Numbered from the stretch's first letter, positions 7,616 through 16,992 are shown. The stretch: DNA of 64,000 bases from an uncultured Sutterella sp. (GCA_900545275.1 UQYG01000013.1:26183-90182); one strand, 5' to 3'. Program-made: numbers and translations. The notes: generated from the sequence alone by a model not told the origin.

Positions 7616-9908
7616 ATGAAACTTCAAAACATGAGTAATAACCCTACCCCCCCCCTCGAGAACCCTAGACTCAGCTGACAGAGTCTCCCGCACCTTCGCC
7701 AAGTTGGCTTTGGCGGGAGCCGTCGCTCTGGCCCTGCAGAGCGCCTACGCTGAAAATATCACGGTCAATGAGGATCAAACCCACACAACCGACATCGTCG
7801 GTCAAGATGCTTCCACCAGTTTGACCAACAGCGGTACGATCACCAACAACGAAATCAGCATCAACGGCGGTACGTTTAATAACACCGGAACGATAGAAAC
7901 CGGAACACTCAATCTGAAAACTCCCGTCAATGGCGCTGTAATAGGCGGCTCCATTACTGCCAATGAAGAGTTTGTCTTTCAGGGCGTAAGCGTTAACAAT
8001 GGGTGGTTTACCACGGTCGAAGCCGAAGTTGTCGATACTCCCAAATTATCCATTCTCGATAGTGAATCAAGTGCCGGCACGGGGCTCCGCTTCACACATT
8101 CAAAGCAGTTGACGGAGGTGGATGCCGTATATGTGGAATCGCACGGTTACCGAACCGGTCTCTATCTTGTTGCCGACGATGAAAACAGCGTTCGATATGA
8201 CGGCACGGTTACTCTCGTATCGAAGGTGAATAAGGAAGATGCCCGCATTGAAGTCAATGCCGGTGCAGGTCAATCTGCAAGTATCTATGTCGACACCGTG
8301 GTGAGTGATGATTCCGGTAAGGGAGCTAGCAATAAACTGCAGACGACTCATGCTTCGGAAACGAGCCTTGTGTTCGAAGTCGGTCACATTATTGTGGAGT
8401 CGGGAAAACTCAATCTTCAGACATCCGGGGCCATGGATAAGACTGGCACGTTCCGCTTGAATGAAGTTACCCTCAAAGAGGGCGCTTCGCTTCGGGCGAG
8501 TGTGTATGAGTGGGAAAATAAGGATCGCCCGGGAACATTCGATTCCACTCCGGCCTTGCGGCTCGAAGGTGCTCCCACATTCAATCTCGGCACAGGCGCC
8601 ATGGTCGACTTCGGAGGTTGGAAAGAGGAGATCAACACGGATTGGCGTCCCGACCTCATCACCCTTGCTGCGGAGTCGATTACCATCAATGTGGAAGATT
8701 CTTCAAGCGGCAACCTCTTCATCGTGACGAAGGACAACCGCGAAACAAAGGCGTCCGACATCCGTGTTGTGGCGGCTGCCGCCAACAACACCGGGAATGC
8801 TGCCGCCGACCTGGAAAAACTCGTCGATGTCGTTCAGACGAATTACAAAGACGAGCAGAAAAAGAATCATCTTGAATGCCTGCCCGACGTTCAGCTCGAA
8901 CAAGCTGCCAACGACATCTTTGACGGTGCCGTCGGTGTGGTTGGGGCCGGCACGATCGATCCCGATACCGGCGACTGCATCAATTGCGGCGTGAAGGACA
9001 TCCGTACGATCGACAACCCGAACGTTCACGGCATCGCCGAAATGACGGCGCTCGGACTCCATATCTGGCGCAACGAGATCGACGACATGCACCGCCGCAT
9101 GGGCGATCTTCGCGACAGCTCCGGTCAGGCGAACGGCCTCTGGACCCGCATCTACAACGGCAAGGCGTCGTTCGGCGGCCAGTCGATCGAGAACAAGTAC
9201 ACGGCCTTCCAGTTCGGTTACGACCATCAGGTGTCACCCGGTCTCTGGTTGGGCGGTGCGCTCTCCTACACATACGGCGACAACGACTTCGACCACGGCG
9301 AAGGCGACAGCAACCTCCTTGCCTTCACGGCCTATGCGAGCCGACTCTTTGAAAACGGCTTCTACCTCGACTTCACGGGGAAGGTCGGCCGCATGAAGAA
9401 TTCCTTCGACATCCGCGTGGGCGACATCCGCTCCTCGGGCGACTATCACACGAACGCCGTGTCGGTGTCGGCCGAAGCGGGCTGGCGCTTCGACTTGATG
9501 AAGAACGTCTTCTTCGAGCCGCAGGTTGAAGTCTGGTACGGTCACGTCTTTGACGCGCAGTACGAAACTTCGACGGGCGTCGACGTGGATCAGGCCTCGA
9601 CCGACTCGCTCGTCGGACGTGCGGGTTTCCGCCTCGGTCTCGAATGCCCGAACAACCGCGGTTCCGCCTTCATCAAGGCGTCCGTTCTGCATGACTGGGA
9701 AGGCGAAGCCGACTTCCGCTTCAGCAAGGGCGGCGTCGCTTCCCGAACGCTCACGGAAGACTTGGGCGGCACGTGGTATGAGTACGGCATCGGCGCCGAC
9801 TTCAATGCGACCGAACAGCTCCATTTCTGGGCTGAGCTCGAACGCGGCGACGGCGGCGAAGTCGACACCGACTACCGCGCCACGATCGGCATGCGGTACG
9901 CCTGGTAA
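7616..9908 (+). CDS. Type V autotransporter, out of frame at a C9 tract in this sequence (phase-OFF)
   Basis: The ATG at 7616 has a strong GAGGAG site seven bases before it, but with nine C's at 7647-7655 the frame stops at TGA 7676 after 20 codons. Removing one C (or adding two) joins it to the long frame ending at 9908 and gives a ~763-residue precursor. That precursor has a proper signal peptide: a basic stretch (RVSRTFAK), the core LALAGAVALALQ, then SAYA before the cleavage site. The Asn/Thr-rich passenger (to ~residue 470) is probably a beta-helix. A linker helix (HIWRNEIDDMHRRMGDLR) leads into a ~270-residue C-terminal beta-barrel ending in RYAW, the usual terminal aromatic. The other autotransporters here share the WRN-type linker. 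A TTG at 7704 would start inside the signal peptide. It likely displays an adhesin-like passenger on the outer membrane. Confidence 0.85.
7647..7655 (+). repeat. Poly-C tract (9), phase-variation switch inside codons 11-14
   Basis: Nine consecutive C's lie 31 bp after the ATG of the autotransporter. The start codon and the long downstream frame differ by one base, exactly what slipped-strand mispairing at this tract would correct. An assembly or sequencing error in the homopolymer would look the same. Confidence 0.8.
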
Positions 9909-9952
9909 GAGAGCCTTTTCTCTTTACCCAAGGCCGACGGTCCTTTGAAGTA

Positions 9953-9990
9953 CGAGCCGGAGCGGGTAACCGCTCCGGCTCGACGTCTTT
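9953..9990 (+). terminator. Intrinsic terminator after autotransporter
   Basis: A perfect 13-bp stem (CGAGCCGGAGCGG, 9953-9965, with its complement at 9970-9982), a four-base loop GTAA, then ACGTCTTT. It lies 45 bp after the autotransporter stop. The remaining sequence up to 10219 holds no gene apart from the next hairpin. Confidence 0.75.
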
Positions 9991-10152
9991 GAAGGCTTCG
10001 GATCGGACGCTCCCGCATCGTCGCAGCCGGTCCGAACGCCCGCGAGTCACACGCGGCAATGCGCGACGGGCGACAGGTCAATCGCCGGGGCGGGCGGGAG
10101 GTCCCGCTGCCGGAAACCGACGGCGGGGCATTTGGTTTTGATCGGAACGAAG

Positions 10153-10194
10153 AAAGGCCGGCACGCCGGTCCGAAGAGCGGCGTGCCGGCCTTT
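10153..10194 (-). terminator. Intrinsic terminator after the second cytochrome c gene
   Basis: A 16-bp stem (AAAGGCCGGCACGCCG at 10153-10168 with its complement at 10179-10194) and a 10-base loop. On the minus strand it is followed by CTTCGTTCC and lies 25 bp after the cytochrome stop. The flanking A/T runs could let it work in both directions. Confidence 0.7.
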
Positions 10195-10219
10195 GGCGAA
10201 GTGTCACGCGGCTTTGCCG

Positions 10220-10576
10220 TCAGGGCACTTTGTACTCAAGATTGTGGCAATCTCCACAAATGTTCACGCCGGGCCTGTGTTCCTTGTGGCAGTCCGAGCA
10301 GGCGATGTCGATCATGTGGTTCCAGTGGGGATCCGGATCGAGGGCCTTCTTTTTCTTGATCGTCTCGGAGACCTTCTTCAGGTCGCCGTGACAGGCGATG
10401 CACTTTTCCGACTCGACACGCGGCACCGCTTGCGGGTTTTCGTTGAGGTGGCAGCTCGTGCAGGTCATGCCGAGTTTCGAGTGGGCTTCATGAAGTTGAG
10501 TTTCCGCCGTGGCGGCGCCGGCCGCCAGGGCAAAGGCGGCAAATCCGACGAAAATTTTCGTAGTGACGGTCATCAT
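10220..10576 (-). CDS. Periplasmic tetraheme cytochrome c (second copy)
   Basis: 118 residues with a signal peptide (cleavage near ATAE, residues 22-25) and four haem sites: CTSCH 39-43, CIACH 59-63, CSDCH 93-97 and CGDCH 107-111. It has the same layout as the other two small cytochromes in the window, ending in a similar NLEYKVP tail. It lies 12 bp downstream of a flavoprotein gene and should deliver electrons to it. Two adjacent ATG codons exist; GGAGA upstream suits either. Confidence 0.92.
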   Translation of the reverse strand: MMTVTTKIFVGFAAFALAAGAATAETQLHEAHSKLGMTCTSCHLNENPQAVPRVESEKCIACHGDLKKVSETIKKKKALDPDPHWNHMIDIACSDCHKEHRPGVNICGDCHNLEYKVP

Positions 10577-10588
10577 TTCTCTCCGGTC

Positions 10589-12073
10589 TTACACACGCTT
10601 TTGGGCTCGCTCGGCCGCACTGCGTCCGGCAATGCGGCCGAATACCATGCAGCCGCCGAGTTGGTTGCCGCCGAGGTCGTCGTCGTACCAAATGCCGCCG
10701 GTGGATGCGCCGGCCGCATAGAGTCCCGGAATCACCTTGTTTTCGTTGTTCAACACCTCGGTCTTCTTGTTGATGGCAATGCCGCCCATGGTGGAGCAGA
10801 TGCCTCCCGCAACGGGAATCAGGTAGTACGGAGCCGTTTCCAGGGACTTCGGAGAAGCCACCAAATAAGGCGGATTGAGTTTCGCTGTGGAACCGTTCTT
10901 GACGGCTTCGTTGTACTCGCGTACGGTCGCGGCAAGATTTTCCGGAGGGATGCCCGCGGCCTTTGCGGCCTCTTCGATCGTGTTGCCCTTATATACCGGC
11001 ACGTTCAAACGGGCGAACCGCTTGACGGCTTTGGTGAGAACCTGGTCCTTTTGGTCGGTGGATGCGTCGACGAGCATGAAGGAGAGGTTGTTGCGCGTGA
11101 GCTGTGCCACGGCCTTGGCGCGGGGCACCTGCAGCCACGATTCCTGCAGGAAGCGCCGGCCTTCGTCGTTGACCTGAATCCCGTAGCCGGTCTGCATGAT
11201 GTTGTTCGGATTCGCCGATCCCGTCGGCGTGATCGGTCCGGCGTAAAACTGATCCATGTTGACGAGCTTGGCCATCACGGAGTCGGCCATGCGGATGTCT
11301 TCTCCGGTGGTCCAGAGAGAGCCGCGCGAAACCAGACGGGACGCCCAGGCTCCCATGAACTGCGTAACCATGGCCATGTTGCTTCCGAAGCCGCCCGCAG
11401 CCAAAACCACGCCGCCCTTGGCCATGAAGTCGCAGCGCCCCGTGTCGGTGAGACAGGAAACGCCCAGGACGTGCATGTCGTCGTTGACGACGAGTTCGAC
11501 CGCCTTCGTGTTGTAGCGGATGTCGACTTTCGCTTTGCGAAGTGCAGCGAGCATGTGCCGGATGAGCACGGCGCCGCCCCGAGTGTCGCCCGGCACGGAG
11601 AGCATGCGGGAGAGTTCGGGATAGGGGAGATTTTCCCAGACGTGGAAGTCAAACCCGTGGTCGGCCAGCCAATCGATGTCGGTACCGCATTCGTCGACGT
11701 AGGTCTGCAGAAGTTCGGGATCGGAGTGGTTCTTGGAAACCTTCATCATGTCGGCAAAGAAGGCCTCCTTCGTGTCTTCCGGATGATTTTTCTGGAAGCG
11801 GCTCCCGATGGCGCAGATCCATCCGCCTGCGTAGATCGTGTTGCCCTGCGGACTGCTCATTTTCTCGAGCAGAACGACGTTGGCGCCTTTTTCTCGGGCT
11901 TCCAGGGCGGCGCACATGCCTGCAAAGCCGGCGCCGACGACCACCACGTCAAAATTTTCGGTGCGTCGTTTGGCGGGGGACTGAGAGTCCGCAGCCCGGG
12001 CGAGCGGCGTGATCGTCAGAGCGCCCGCTCCCAGTGCTGTGGACATGAAGTGCCTGCGGGAAAGTTCCTTCAT
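10589..12073 (-). CDS. Exported FAD-dependent reductase, fumarate/urocanate reductase family (second copy)
   Basis: 494 residues. A twin-arginine-type leader (LSRRHFMSTALG, residues 4-15) ends near ARA. The FAD motif GAGFAGMCAA begins at residue 47. C-terminal family motifs are present (ICSTMGGIAIN, then LYAAGASTGGIWYDDDLGG). The DDDLGG replaces the HGxNRLGG of classical fumarate reductases, so substrate or flavin environment may differ. AGGAGA precedes the ATG at 12073; additional in-frame codons upstream are not protein-like. It forms a two-gene unit with the cytochrome 12 bp downstream. Substrate is unknown. Confidence 0.9.
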   Translation of the reverse strand: MKELSRRHFMSTALGAGALTITPLARAADSQSPAKRRTENFDVVVVGAGFAGMCAALEAREKGANVVLLEKMSSPQGNTIYAGGWICAIGSRFQKNHPEDTKEAFFADMMKVSKNHSDPELLQTYVDECGTDIDWLADHGFDFHVWENLPYPELSRMLSVPGDTRGGAVLIRHMLAALRKAKVDIRYNTKAVELVVNDDMHVLGVSCLTDTGRCDFMAKGGVVLAAGGFGSNMAMVTQFMGAWASRLVSRGSLWTTGEDIRMADSVMAKLVNMDQFYAGPITPTGSANPNNIMQTGYGIQVNDEGRRFLQESWLQVPRAKAVAQLTRNNLSFMLVDASTDQKDQVLTKAVKRFARLNVPVYKGNTIEEAAKAAGIPPENLAATVREYNEAVKNGSTAKLNPPYLVASPKSLETAPYYLIPVAGGICSTMGGIAINKKTEVLNNENKVIPGLYAAGASTGGIWYDDDLGGNQLGGCMVFGRIAGRSAAERAQKRV

Positions 12074-12099
12074 GGAAGATCTCCTGTTGAATGGCCGTA

Positions 12100-12126
12100 G
12101 ATTGTTTGATTCATTCGAGAACAATC
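12100..12126. promoter_or_regulatory. Inverted repeat upstream of second flavoprotein, candidate operator
   Basis: GATTGTT (12100-12106) and AACAATC (12120-12126) form a perfect 7-bp inverted repeat with a 13-base centre, 27 bp upstream of the flavoprotein ATG. The spacing suits a dimeric regulator, and the site is close to where a promoter should sit. No regulator gene lies directly beside this pair; the LysR gene at 13883 is the nearest. Confidence 0.35.
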
Positions 12127-12595
12127 GTTCGGCAGGGGTCATTTCCTGTGGCAAGCTGTAGCCGGCGCTTATGCAAAGAAAAACGTCTGTAGCAGTTACC
12201 TTCCTGAAATGGATCGTATCCGAGACGAAGGCGAATGGTGATGTTGATGCCTGTTGCCGGTTGGAATTAACGGCCTGTCCGAGAATACTCTCCGTTGGAA
12301 ATTGTATTGCAATGGAAAAACATGTAATAGGGGAGGGTGGGGAAGCTTCTAAGTTCAAGGAGGTGGAGCGCCGCAGGATTTTTTTGGGATGTCATTCTTT
12401 TTGAAGTGTAAAAAACTGAATGAAGAATCTCTTCTTTCGTTACGCCACAGTCAAAGAACGATAATTCCTATTTCTGAGGATGAGTTATGTCTCTTTGTCG
12501 GGTCAGTCAAGCTGTATGAGTTTTGCGAAAAGCTTTTTCGTAAAATCCGAAATGCAAGTACGGGGCGATGGTTCTAACTGGTCGTACGAGGTTCT
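12127..12595. other. Intergenic region upstream of second flavoprotein operon
   Basis: About 470 bp, more AT-rich than its neighbours, between the start of the flavoprotein gene and the stop of dcuC (same strand). Presumably 5' leader/promoter sequence; no supported gene or clear terminator was seen. Confidence 0.4.
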
Positions 12596-13858
12596 TCAGC
12601 CGAAGTTTCTCAAGAGCAGCAACAGGACGAACGCCGACAAGAGGGGGGCGCTCGTCAAGCGCAGGATGCTCGACGAGCGGATGCCGCACAATTCCGAGAG
12701 TAGCATTGCGGCGCCCGAGTAGGGGGAGAGGAGGCGTCCCAACTGTGCGCTTTGCGTAACGAACGTTCCGGCGGCCAACTGTACGGACGGCGAGAGTGAG
12801 GGTTGCGCCGTCACCAATTGGTTGAGAGCGTACGTAATGGCGTCGCTCGATCCGGAAATGGCGGAAAACCCGAAGGCCATCAGCCCGGATGCCGGCAACA
12901 TGCATTCCCCTTCGGCAAAGGTCTGAAGGGCGCTCCGGAATCCGTCGATCTCTACGAGTCCGTCCGCAAACACCGTGGCGGAAATCGTAATGCCGAGAAC
13001 ATTGGCAAATCCTTGTCCCATCCCCGCAAAGAAGGCCCGAACAATCTGTGTGCACCGGTTCGGAGAAACGAGCGCGGCAAAGACGCCGCCGGCGAGCATC
13101 GCGCCGCCGATGCTGATGGGAAGGAGTTTTGGCGCCGCCATGGATAGGAAGAGGAGCGCGGGCGGGATCATCGGCGTGACCGCCTTCCAATTTTGGCACC
13201 GCGTGTCTGCGGGCCGCTCGGCGACGCCCGATGTGTCGCCGCGGTTTCCGCACTGTCGAAGGTCGCCCTGAAGCGCCGCAGTGATTTCGAAGACGACGAT
13301 GACGACGACCAGGGCAAGGAGGGTGCCGGCGAAGTGAAAAGCAATGACCTGTCGAATGGTTGCGCCTGCAATTTGCGCCACGATTGCATTGTGCGCAAGA
13401 CCGGGACTCAGCATGGAACCGAAGGTGCCGAGTAGGATCGAAGCCGCGCAGGCCTGCGGCGAGACTCCGGCACGCAGCAGGAGAGGAATGAGCGTGGTCG
13501 CCACGGCGGCCGCCGCACCGGCGCCGGAAGGCAGCGCGATGTTTACGATGAAGGCGATGACGGTCGCTGCGATCGGCAACAGAATACCGCCCTTTCTTAT
13601 GGGGGCGGCGAGCCGCTCAACGAGCGCCGCGTCGCTTCCGGTCGTCTTCAGCACGGCGGCGAACCCCATGGAGGAACAGACCGCTTCAATCATCGGCGCG
13701 TTCGTCATGGCCCGCGCAAAGGAATCGAACGCAGCCAACGGGTTGCCTTGGACGGTAAAAAGAGCGAATCCTCCGAGCAGCAGACAGAGGCGCGGGTCAA
13801 CGCGCTTCACGAGCAGCCCGAGGACGGCGATGCAAATCAACGGCGATAATGTGCTCAT
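12596..13858 (-). CDS. dcuC: DcuC-family anaerobic C4-dicarboxylate carrier
   Basis: 420 residues, nearly all hydrophobic segments with short loops, as in the DcuC / short-chain carrier families. Typical features are the N-terminal MSTLSPLICIAVLGLLVKR and glycine/proline-rich re-entrant stretches (NIALPSGAGAAAAVATTL, then ILLGTFGSMLSPGLAHN). One cytoplasmic loop (~residues 200-225) is Cys/Arg-rich. It probably moves dicarboxylates across the inner membrane for anaerobic respiration, which suits the neighbouring reductases. The start codon is 24 bp from the divergent LysR start, so the regulator probably controls it. No strong ribosome-binding site is visible. Confidence 0.8.
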   Translation of the reverse strand: MSTLSPLICIAVLGLLVKRVDPRLCLLLGGFALFTVQGNPLAAFDSFARAMTNAPMIEAVCSSMGFAAVLKTTGSDAALVERLAAPIRKGGILLPIAATVIAFIVNIALPSGAGAAAAVATTLIPLLLRAGVSPQACAASILLGTFGSMLSPGLAHNAIVAQIAGATIRQVIAFHFAGTLLALVVVIVVFEITAALQGDLRQCGNRGDTSGVAERPADTRCQNWKAVTPMIPPALLFLSMAAPKLLPISIGGAMLAGGVFAALVSPNRCTQIVRAFFAGMGQGFANVLGITISATVFADGLVEIDGFRSALQTFAEGECMLPASGLMAFGFSAISGSSDAITYALNQLVTAQPSLSPSVQLAAGTFVTQSAQLGRLLSPYSGAAMLLSELCGIRSSSILRLTSAPLLSAFVLLLLLRNFG

Positions 13859-13882
13859 ACGAATACTCGGGAGGATTCACGG

Positions 13883-14839
13883 GTGAAGGCGCGTTTTCGT
13901 TATGACCTTACGGATTTGGCGCTCTTCCTGGCGACGGCGCAGGAAGGCGGTTTGGTGAAGGGAGCCGAGCGGATGCACATGTCGAACGCTAGTGCGTCCC
14001 AACGGATTCAGAAGCTTGAGGAGGCGCTTGACGCAAAACTTTTCGTCCGACGCTCGCAAGGCTTGAAATTGACGCCTGCCGGCGAAGTTTTTGCAAGGAA
14101 CGCCCAAACGATTCTGCGGGCTACGGAAGACGCGGAAACGGATCTCTGGGCCTTTACCAACGAACGCCGAGGCATCGTCACGATTTCCGCCAATTCCAAC
14201 GGTTGCGATCTCGTTGCCGACCGGATTGCCGATTTTTTGATCGGTCGCGGCGGGGCAAAAGACATCAAGTTTCGAATGCACCAACGGCTCTCGAGCGAGG
14301 TTATCGACGACGTACAGACCGGACGCGCGGACTTCGGCATCTGCGTGTGGAATCTTGAGGTCGAAGATCTCTGTCAGTTCGTCTTTTACGAGGACCATCA
14401 TGTACTCCTTGTTCCGAGGGGACATCCGCTTGAGGGGGTGTCCAGCGTGAAGTTCCGGGAAACGCTCGATTATCCGCAGATCTGCCTCACCAGCGACCAC
14501 GCTCTGCAACGGGCGGTTTCCTCCATTGCGTCGCTGCAGGGGTACACCCTTGATCCGGTCGTGCAGGTCAGCGGATTTGAAAGCGTCATCCGCCTGGTGC
14601 GCCGCGGTGCGGGTTGCGCCATCGTGCCGTGTTCAACCGTATCCGACGACAACGGTGCAACGTGTCGCTACCCGGAAATCAAAGCCATACCCTTCACGGA
14701 TGCCTGGACAAAGCGCACCCTGCGGTGCTTCTTTCACCATGACGAGCAGAGGCGCTCCCGAATCGCCAACGACTTTCTGCATCACCTCAAGGAAACTGTA
14801 GGAAGGGGACACTTTGCTTCGCAAGTTGTTTTGGATTAG
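13883..14839 (+). CDS. LysR family transcriptional regulator
   Basis: 318 residues. An N-terminal winged helix (about residues 8-66: LALFLATAQEGGLVKGAERM, then QRIQKLEEALDAKLFVRR) is followed by a periplasmic-binding-like effector domain (~95-300). It starts with GTG at 13883, with GGGAGG eight bases upstream. It is divergent from dcuC with only 24 bp between, so the promoters must overlap coding sequence or each other. The third flavoprotein/cytochrome pair follows on the same strand ~100 bp downstream. It is a likely activator of dcuC and/or that pair. Confidence 0.92.
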   Translation: MKARFRYDLTDLALFLATAQEGGLVKGAERMHMSNASASQRIQKLEEALDAKLFVRRSQGLKLTPAGEVFARNAQTILRATEDAETDLWAFTNERRGIVTISANSNGCDLVADRIADFLIGRGGAKDIKFRMHQRLSSEVIDDVQTGRADFGICVWNLEVEDLCQFVFYEDHHVLLVPRGHPLEGVSSVKFRETLDYPQICLTSDHALQRAVSSIASLQGYTLDPVVQVSGFESVIRLVRRGAGCAIVPCSTVSDDNGATCRYPEIKAIPFTDAWTKRTLRCFFHHDEQRRSRIANDFLHHLKETVGRGHFASQVVLD

Positions 14840-14941
14840 ACGAAATAGCTTTTCAGTAAACGCGTAACGCTCCCGTTTTTCCGGGAAATATGATTTTCCT
14901 GTCTGCAGGCAATTCGTTTTTGACTAAATGAAAGGAAAATC

Positions 14942-16543
14942 ATGAACATCAATCGCCGTTCGTTGATCCGAGGCGTGACCGCCTCGGTTTTTGGGCTTCC
15001 GTTTGTAGCCGGCGCTGCGGAAAAAAGCCGGCATTGGGATGAAACCTTCGACGTCGTCGTGGTCGGTTACGGCGGTGCCGGCGCCTGCGCGGCGATTGCC
15101 GCTCATGATGCGGGGGCCAAGGTCTGCATTCTCGAAAAAATGAAGGAAGGCGGCGGCAATACGGCTGTCTCCTCGGGAGGAATTCTCAATCCAAACAACG
15201 AGGCGGAAGCGAGAAAGCACCTGCGCGGTCTTTTTGACGCGTATCCGACCGACTTCGATGAAGCGTGCTTTGACGTCTTCGTCAAAGAGTCGATGAAATT
15301 GGTTGAGTGGATCAAATCGCTCAAGCCCGGTACCGAAATGCGCATCTACGGACACGCCGGCTATCCGCAGGTTCCCGGCGCCGATTCGATGGATAAATGG
15401 AGCGTATCCACCAAGGCGCCCGGGACGCGCCGCGGCGGCGGTCCGAACCTGTGGGCGGTATACAGCCACGCCGTGGAAACGGTACGCCAAGTCCCAGTGT
15501 ATCTGGAAACGAGTGTAAAGCGCCTTTGTACGAACGCTGAGGGCGAGGTGACCGGCGTTCTCGCGGAACGCGCGGGCAAGACCGTGAGCATCCGCGCGAA
15601 GAAAGGCGTGATTTTGGCATGCGGCGGTTTCGAGTTTGACGAGCGCCAACTCATCAACAGCATCAAAGGTTCTCCCATTTATGCGCTCGGCAGTCCTGGA
15701 AATACGGGCGACGGCATTCGACTTGCCCAGGCCGTCGGAGCCGACATTTGGCACATGATGGGGTGCAATGCCCCGCTCGGCATTCGAATCCCGGGGCAAC
15801 TCGCAGCAGCGAACTTCCGCTGCAACTCGCCCGGCTACATTCTCGTCGACCGCACGGCGCAACGCTTTGTGGATGAAAAGTCCATCGAAGGTCACGCGGG
15901 CATTCTGGCGGTCGACAGCTACGACGGGCGTGATCTTCTCTTCAAGCGGATTCCCTGCTACGCGATCTTCGACCACAAGGGGCTTACGGAGGGCGGTCCG
16001 ATCTGCAACTTTGCTTCGGGGTATTTCCGCCTGATCGAAAACGGCGGACACGTCTGGTCGCGCTCGAACATGGACGAGGTGGAACGGGGTTGGATCATTA
16101 AGGCCGATACGGTTGCGGAACTTGCGAAGAAACTCGAACTCGATCCCGATACGCTGTGCAAAACCGTGGACCGTTGGAACAAGGACGTGCATGCCGGCAA
16201 GGACACGCTGTTCGGCCGCGCGATCGAGAACAAGCTCGACAAGAGCAAGGCGGCCTATGACTACCTCTACAACAAGATCCTGAGTCTGCCGCTCGAGCAG
16301 GGACCGTTCTACGCCGTGAAGCTCTATCCCTGCCTCCTAAATACGCAGGGGGGACCCCGCCGCAACGCCAAGTGCGAAGTGCTCAATCCGTTCATGGAAC
16401 CGATTCCGCATCTCTGGAGTGCTGGCGAGCTCGGCAGCTTCTGGGGACCGGTCTATCAGGGTGCGGGCAACAACGCCGAAAGCATCATCACCGGCCGAAT
16501 CGCCGGGAAAAACGCGGCGGAGGCCAAAGATGTCGCCGCATAA
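14942..16543 (+). CDS. Exported FAD-dependent reductase, FAD_binding_2 family (third copy)
   Basis: 533 residues. The leader carries NRRSLIRG (residues 4-11) and a hydrophobic segment ending VAGAA. The FAD motif GYGGAGACAA begins at residue 42. The C-terminal half has CLLNTQGGPRRNAKCEV and LWSAGELGSFWGPVYQGAGN, a variant distinct from the HGxNRLGG motif of copies one and two, so it probably acts on another substrate. AAAGGA lies just before the ATG. The stop overlaps the start of a tetraheme cytochrome gene by 14 bp, implying translational coupling. It is periplasmic; electrons should come from the cytochrome. Confidence 0.9.
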   Translation: MNINRRSLIRGVTASVFGLPFVAGAAEKSRHWDETFDVVVVGYGGAGACAAIAAHDAGAKVCILEKMKEGGGNTAVSSGGILNPNNEAEARKHLRGLFDAYPTDFDEACFDVFVKESMKLVEWIKSLKPGTEMRIYGHAGYPQVPGADSMDKWSVSTKAPGTRRGGGPNLWAVYSHAVETVRQVPVYLETSVKRLCTNAEGEVTGVLAERAGKTVSIRAKKGVILACGGFEFDERQLINSIKGSPIYALGSPGNTGDGIRLAQAVGADIWHMMGCNAPLGIRIPGQLAAANFRCNSPGYILVDRTAQRFVDEKSIEGHAGILAVDSYDGRDLLFKRIPCYAIFDHKGLTEGGPICNFASGYFRLIENGGHVWSRSNMDEVERGWIIKADTVAELAKKLELDPDTLCKTVDRWNKDVHAGKDTLFGRAIENKLDKSKAAYDYLYNKILSLPLEQGPFYAVKLYPCLLNTQGGPRRNAKCEVLNPFMEPIPHLWSAGELGSFWGPVYQGAGNNAESIITGRIAGKNAAEAKDVAA

Positions 16544-16892
16544 GTTTGTGACGCGTCTCTTCACGTGCTTCGCGGTCATTGCTGCGGCGGGGGCGGCGGA
16601 CGTTTCCGCGGCGGACATGCTTGCCGACCGCCACGTCGCCAAAGGCATGACGTGCTCTTCCTGCCACGCCGAGACGCCGCCCTCAAAGGCTGTCAAGACG
16701 GAAAAGTGCCTGGAGTGTCACGGAAGCCTCGAGAAAATCGGAGAACGCTATGATGCGGCCAAAAACGGCAATTTGCCCAATCCGCACGTGAACCACAATT
16801 CCGAGCTCTATTGCGAGGATTGTCACCGGGGGCATTCGCAGGGCGTGAACTACTGCGCTCAGTGTCACGACTTTGCGTACAAGATACCGTAA
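16530..16892 (+). CDS. Periplasmic tetraheme cytochrome c (third copy)
   Basis: 120 residues with a signal peptide (ends about SAAD, residues 26-29) and haem motifs CSSCH 42-46, CLECH 60-64, CEDCH 95-99 and CAQCH 109-113. It ends in DFAYKIP, echoing NLEYKVP in the second copy. It starts inside the 3' end of the flavoprotein gene (ATG at 16530, flavoprotein stop 16541-16543), with GGAGG at 16519-16523. In this copy the cytochrome is downstream but overlapping, rather than 12-14 bp away as in the other two. Longer upstream starts are in a non-coding frame. Confidence 0.92.
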   Translation: MSPHKFVTRLFTCFAVIAAAGAADVSAADMLADRHVAKGMTCSSCHAETPPSKAVKTEKCLECHGSLEKIGERYDAAKNGNLPNPHVNHNSELYCEDCHRGHSQGVNYCAQCHDFAYKIP

Positions 16893-16941
16893 TGATTCGG
16901 CTGACGCGGGGTACGCCCTCGTCAGGATGGAATCTCTCCTT

Positions 16942-16992
16942 GGAAGAACTTCTCTTCGGACTTCTCTCCGAAGGGAGGTTCTTCCGCTTTTC
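16942..16992 (+). terminator. Intrinsic terminator after third cytochrome c gene
   Basis: GGAAGAAC (16942-16949) pairs with GTTCTTCC (16978-16985), and the inner TCTTCGG/CCGAAGG strands also pair, giving a long hairpin followed by GCTTTTC. It lies 50 bp after the cytochrome stop. Confidence 0.7.

Noticed and set aside
7704..9908. TTG at 7704 as the genuine start of the first autotransporter
   Set aside because: It would start in the middle of the signal peptide, without the basic n-region and without a ribosome-binding site; the ATG at 7616 plus slippage explains the sequence better.
10193..12100. 635-codon plus-strand frame opposite the second flavoprotein/cytochrome pair
   Set aside because: Pure antisense shadow of two genes with clear cofactor motifs.
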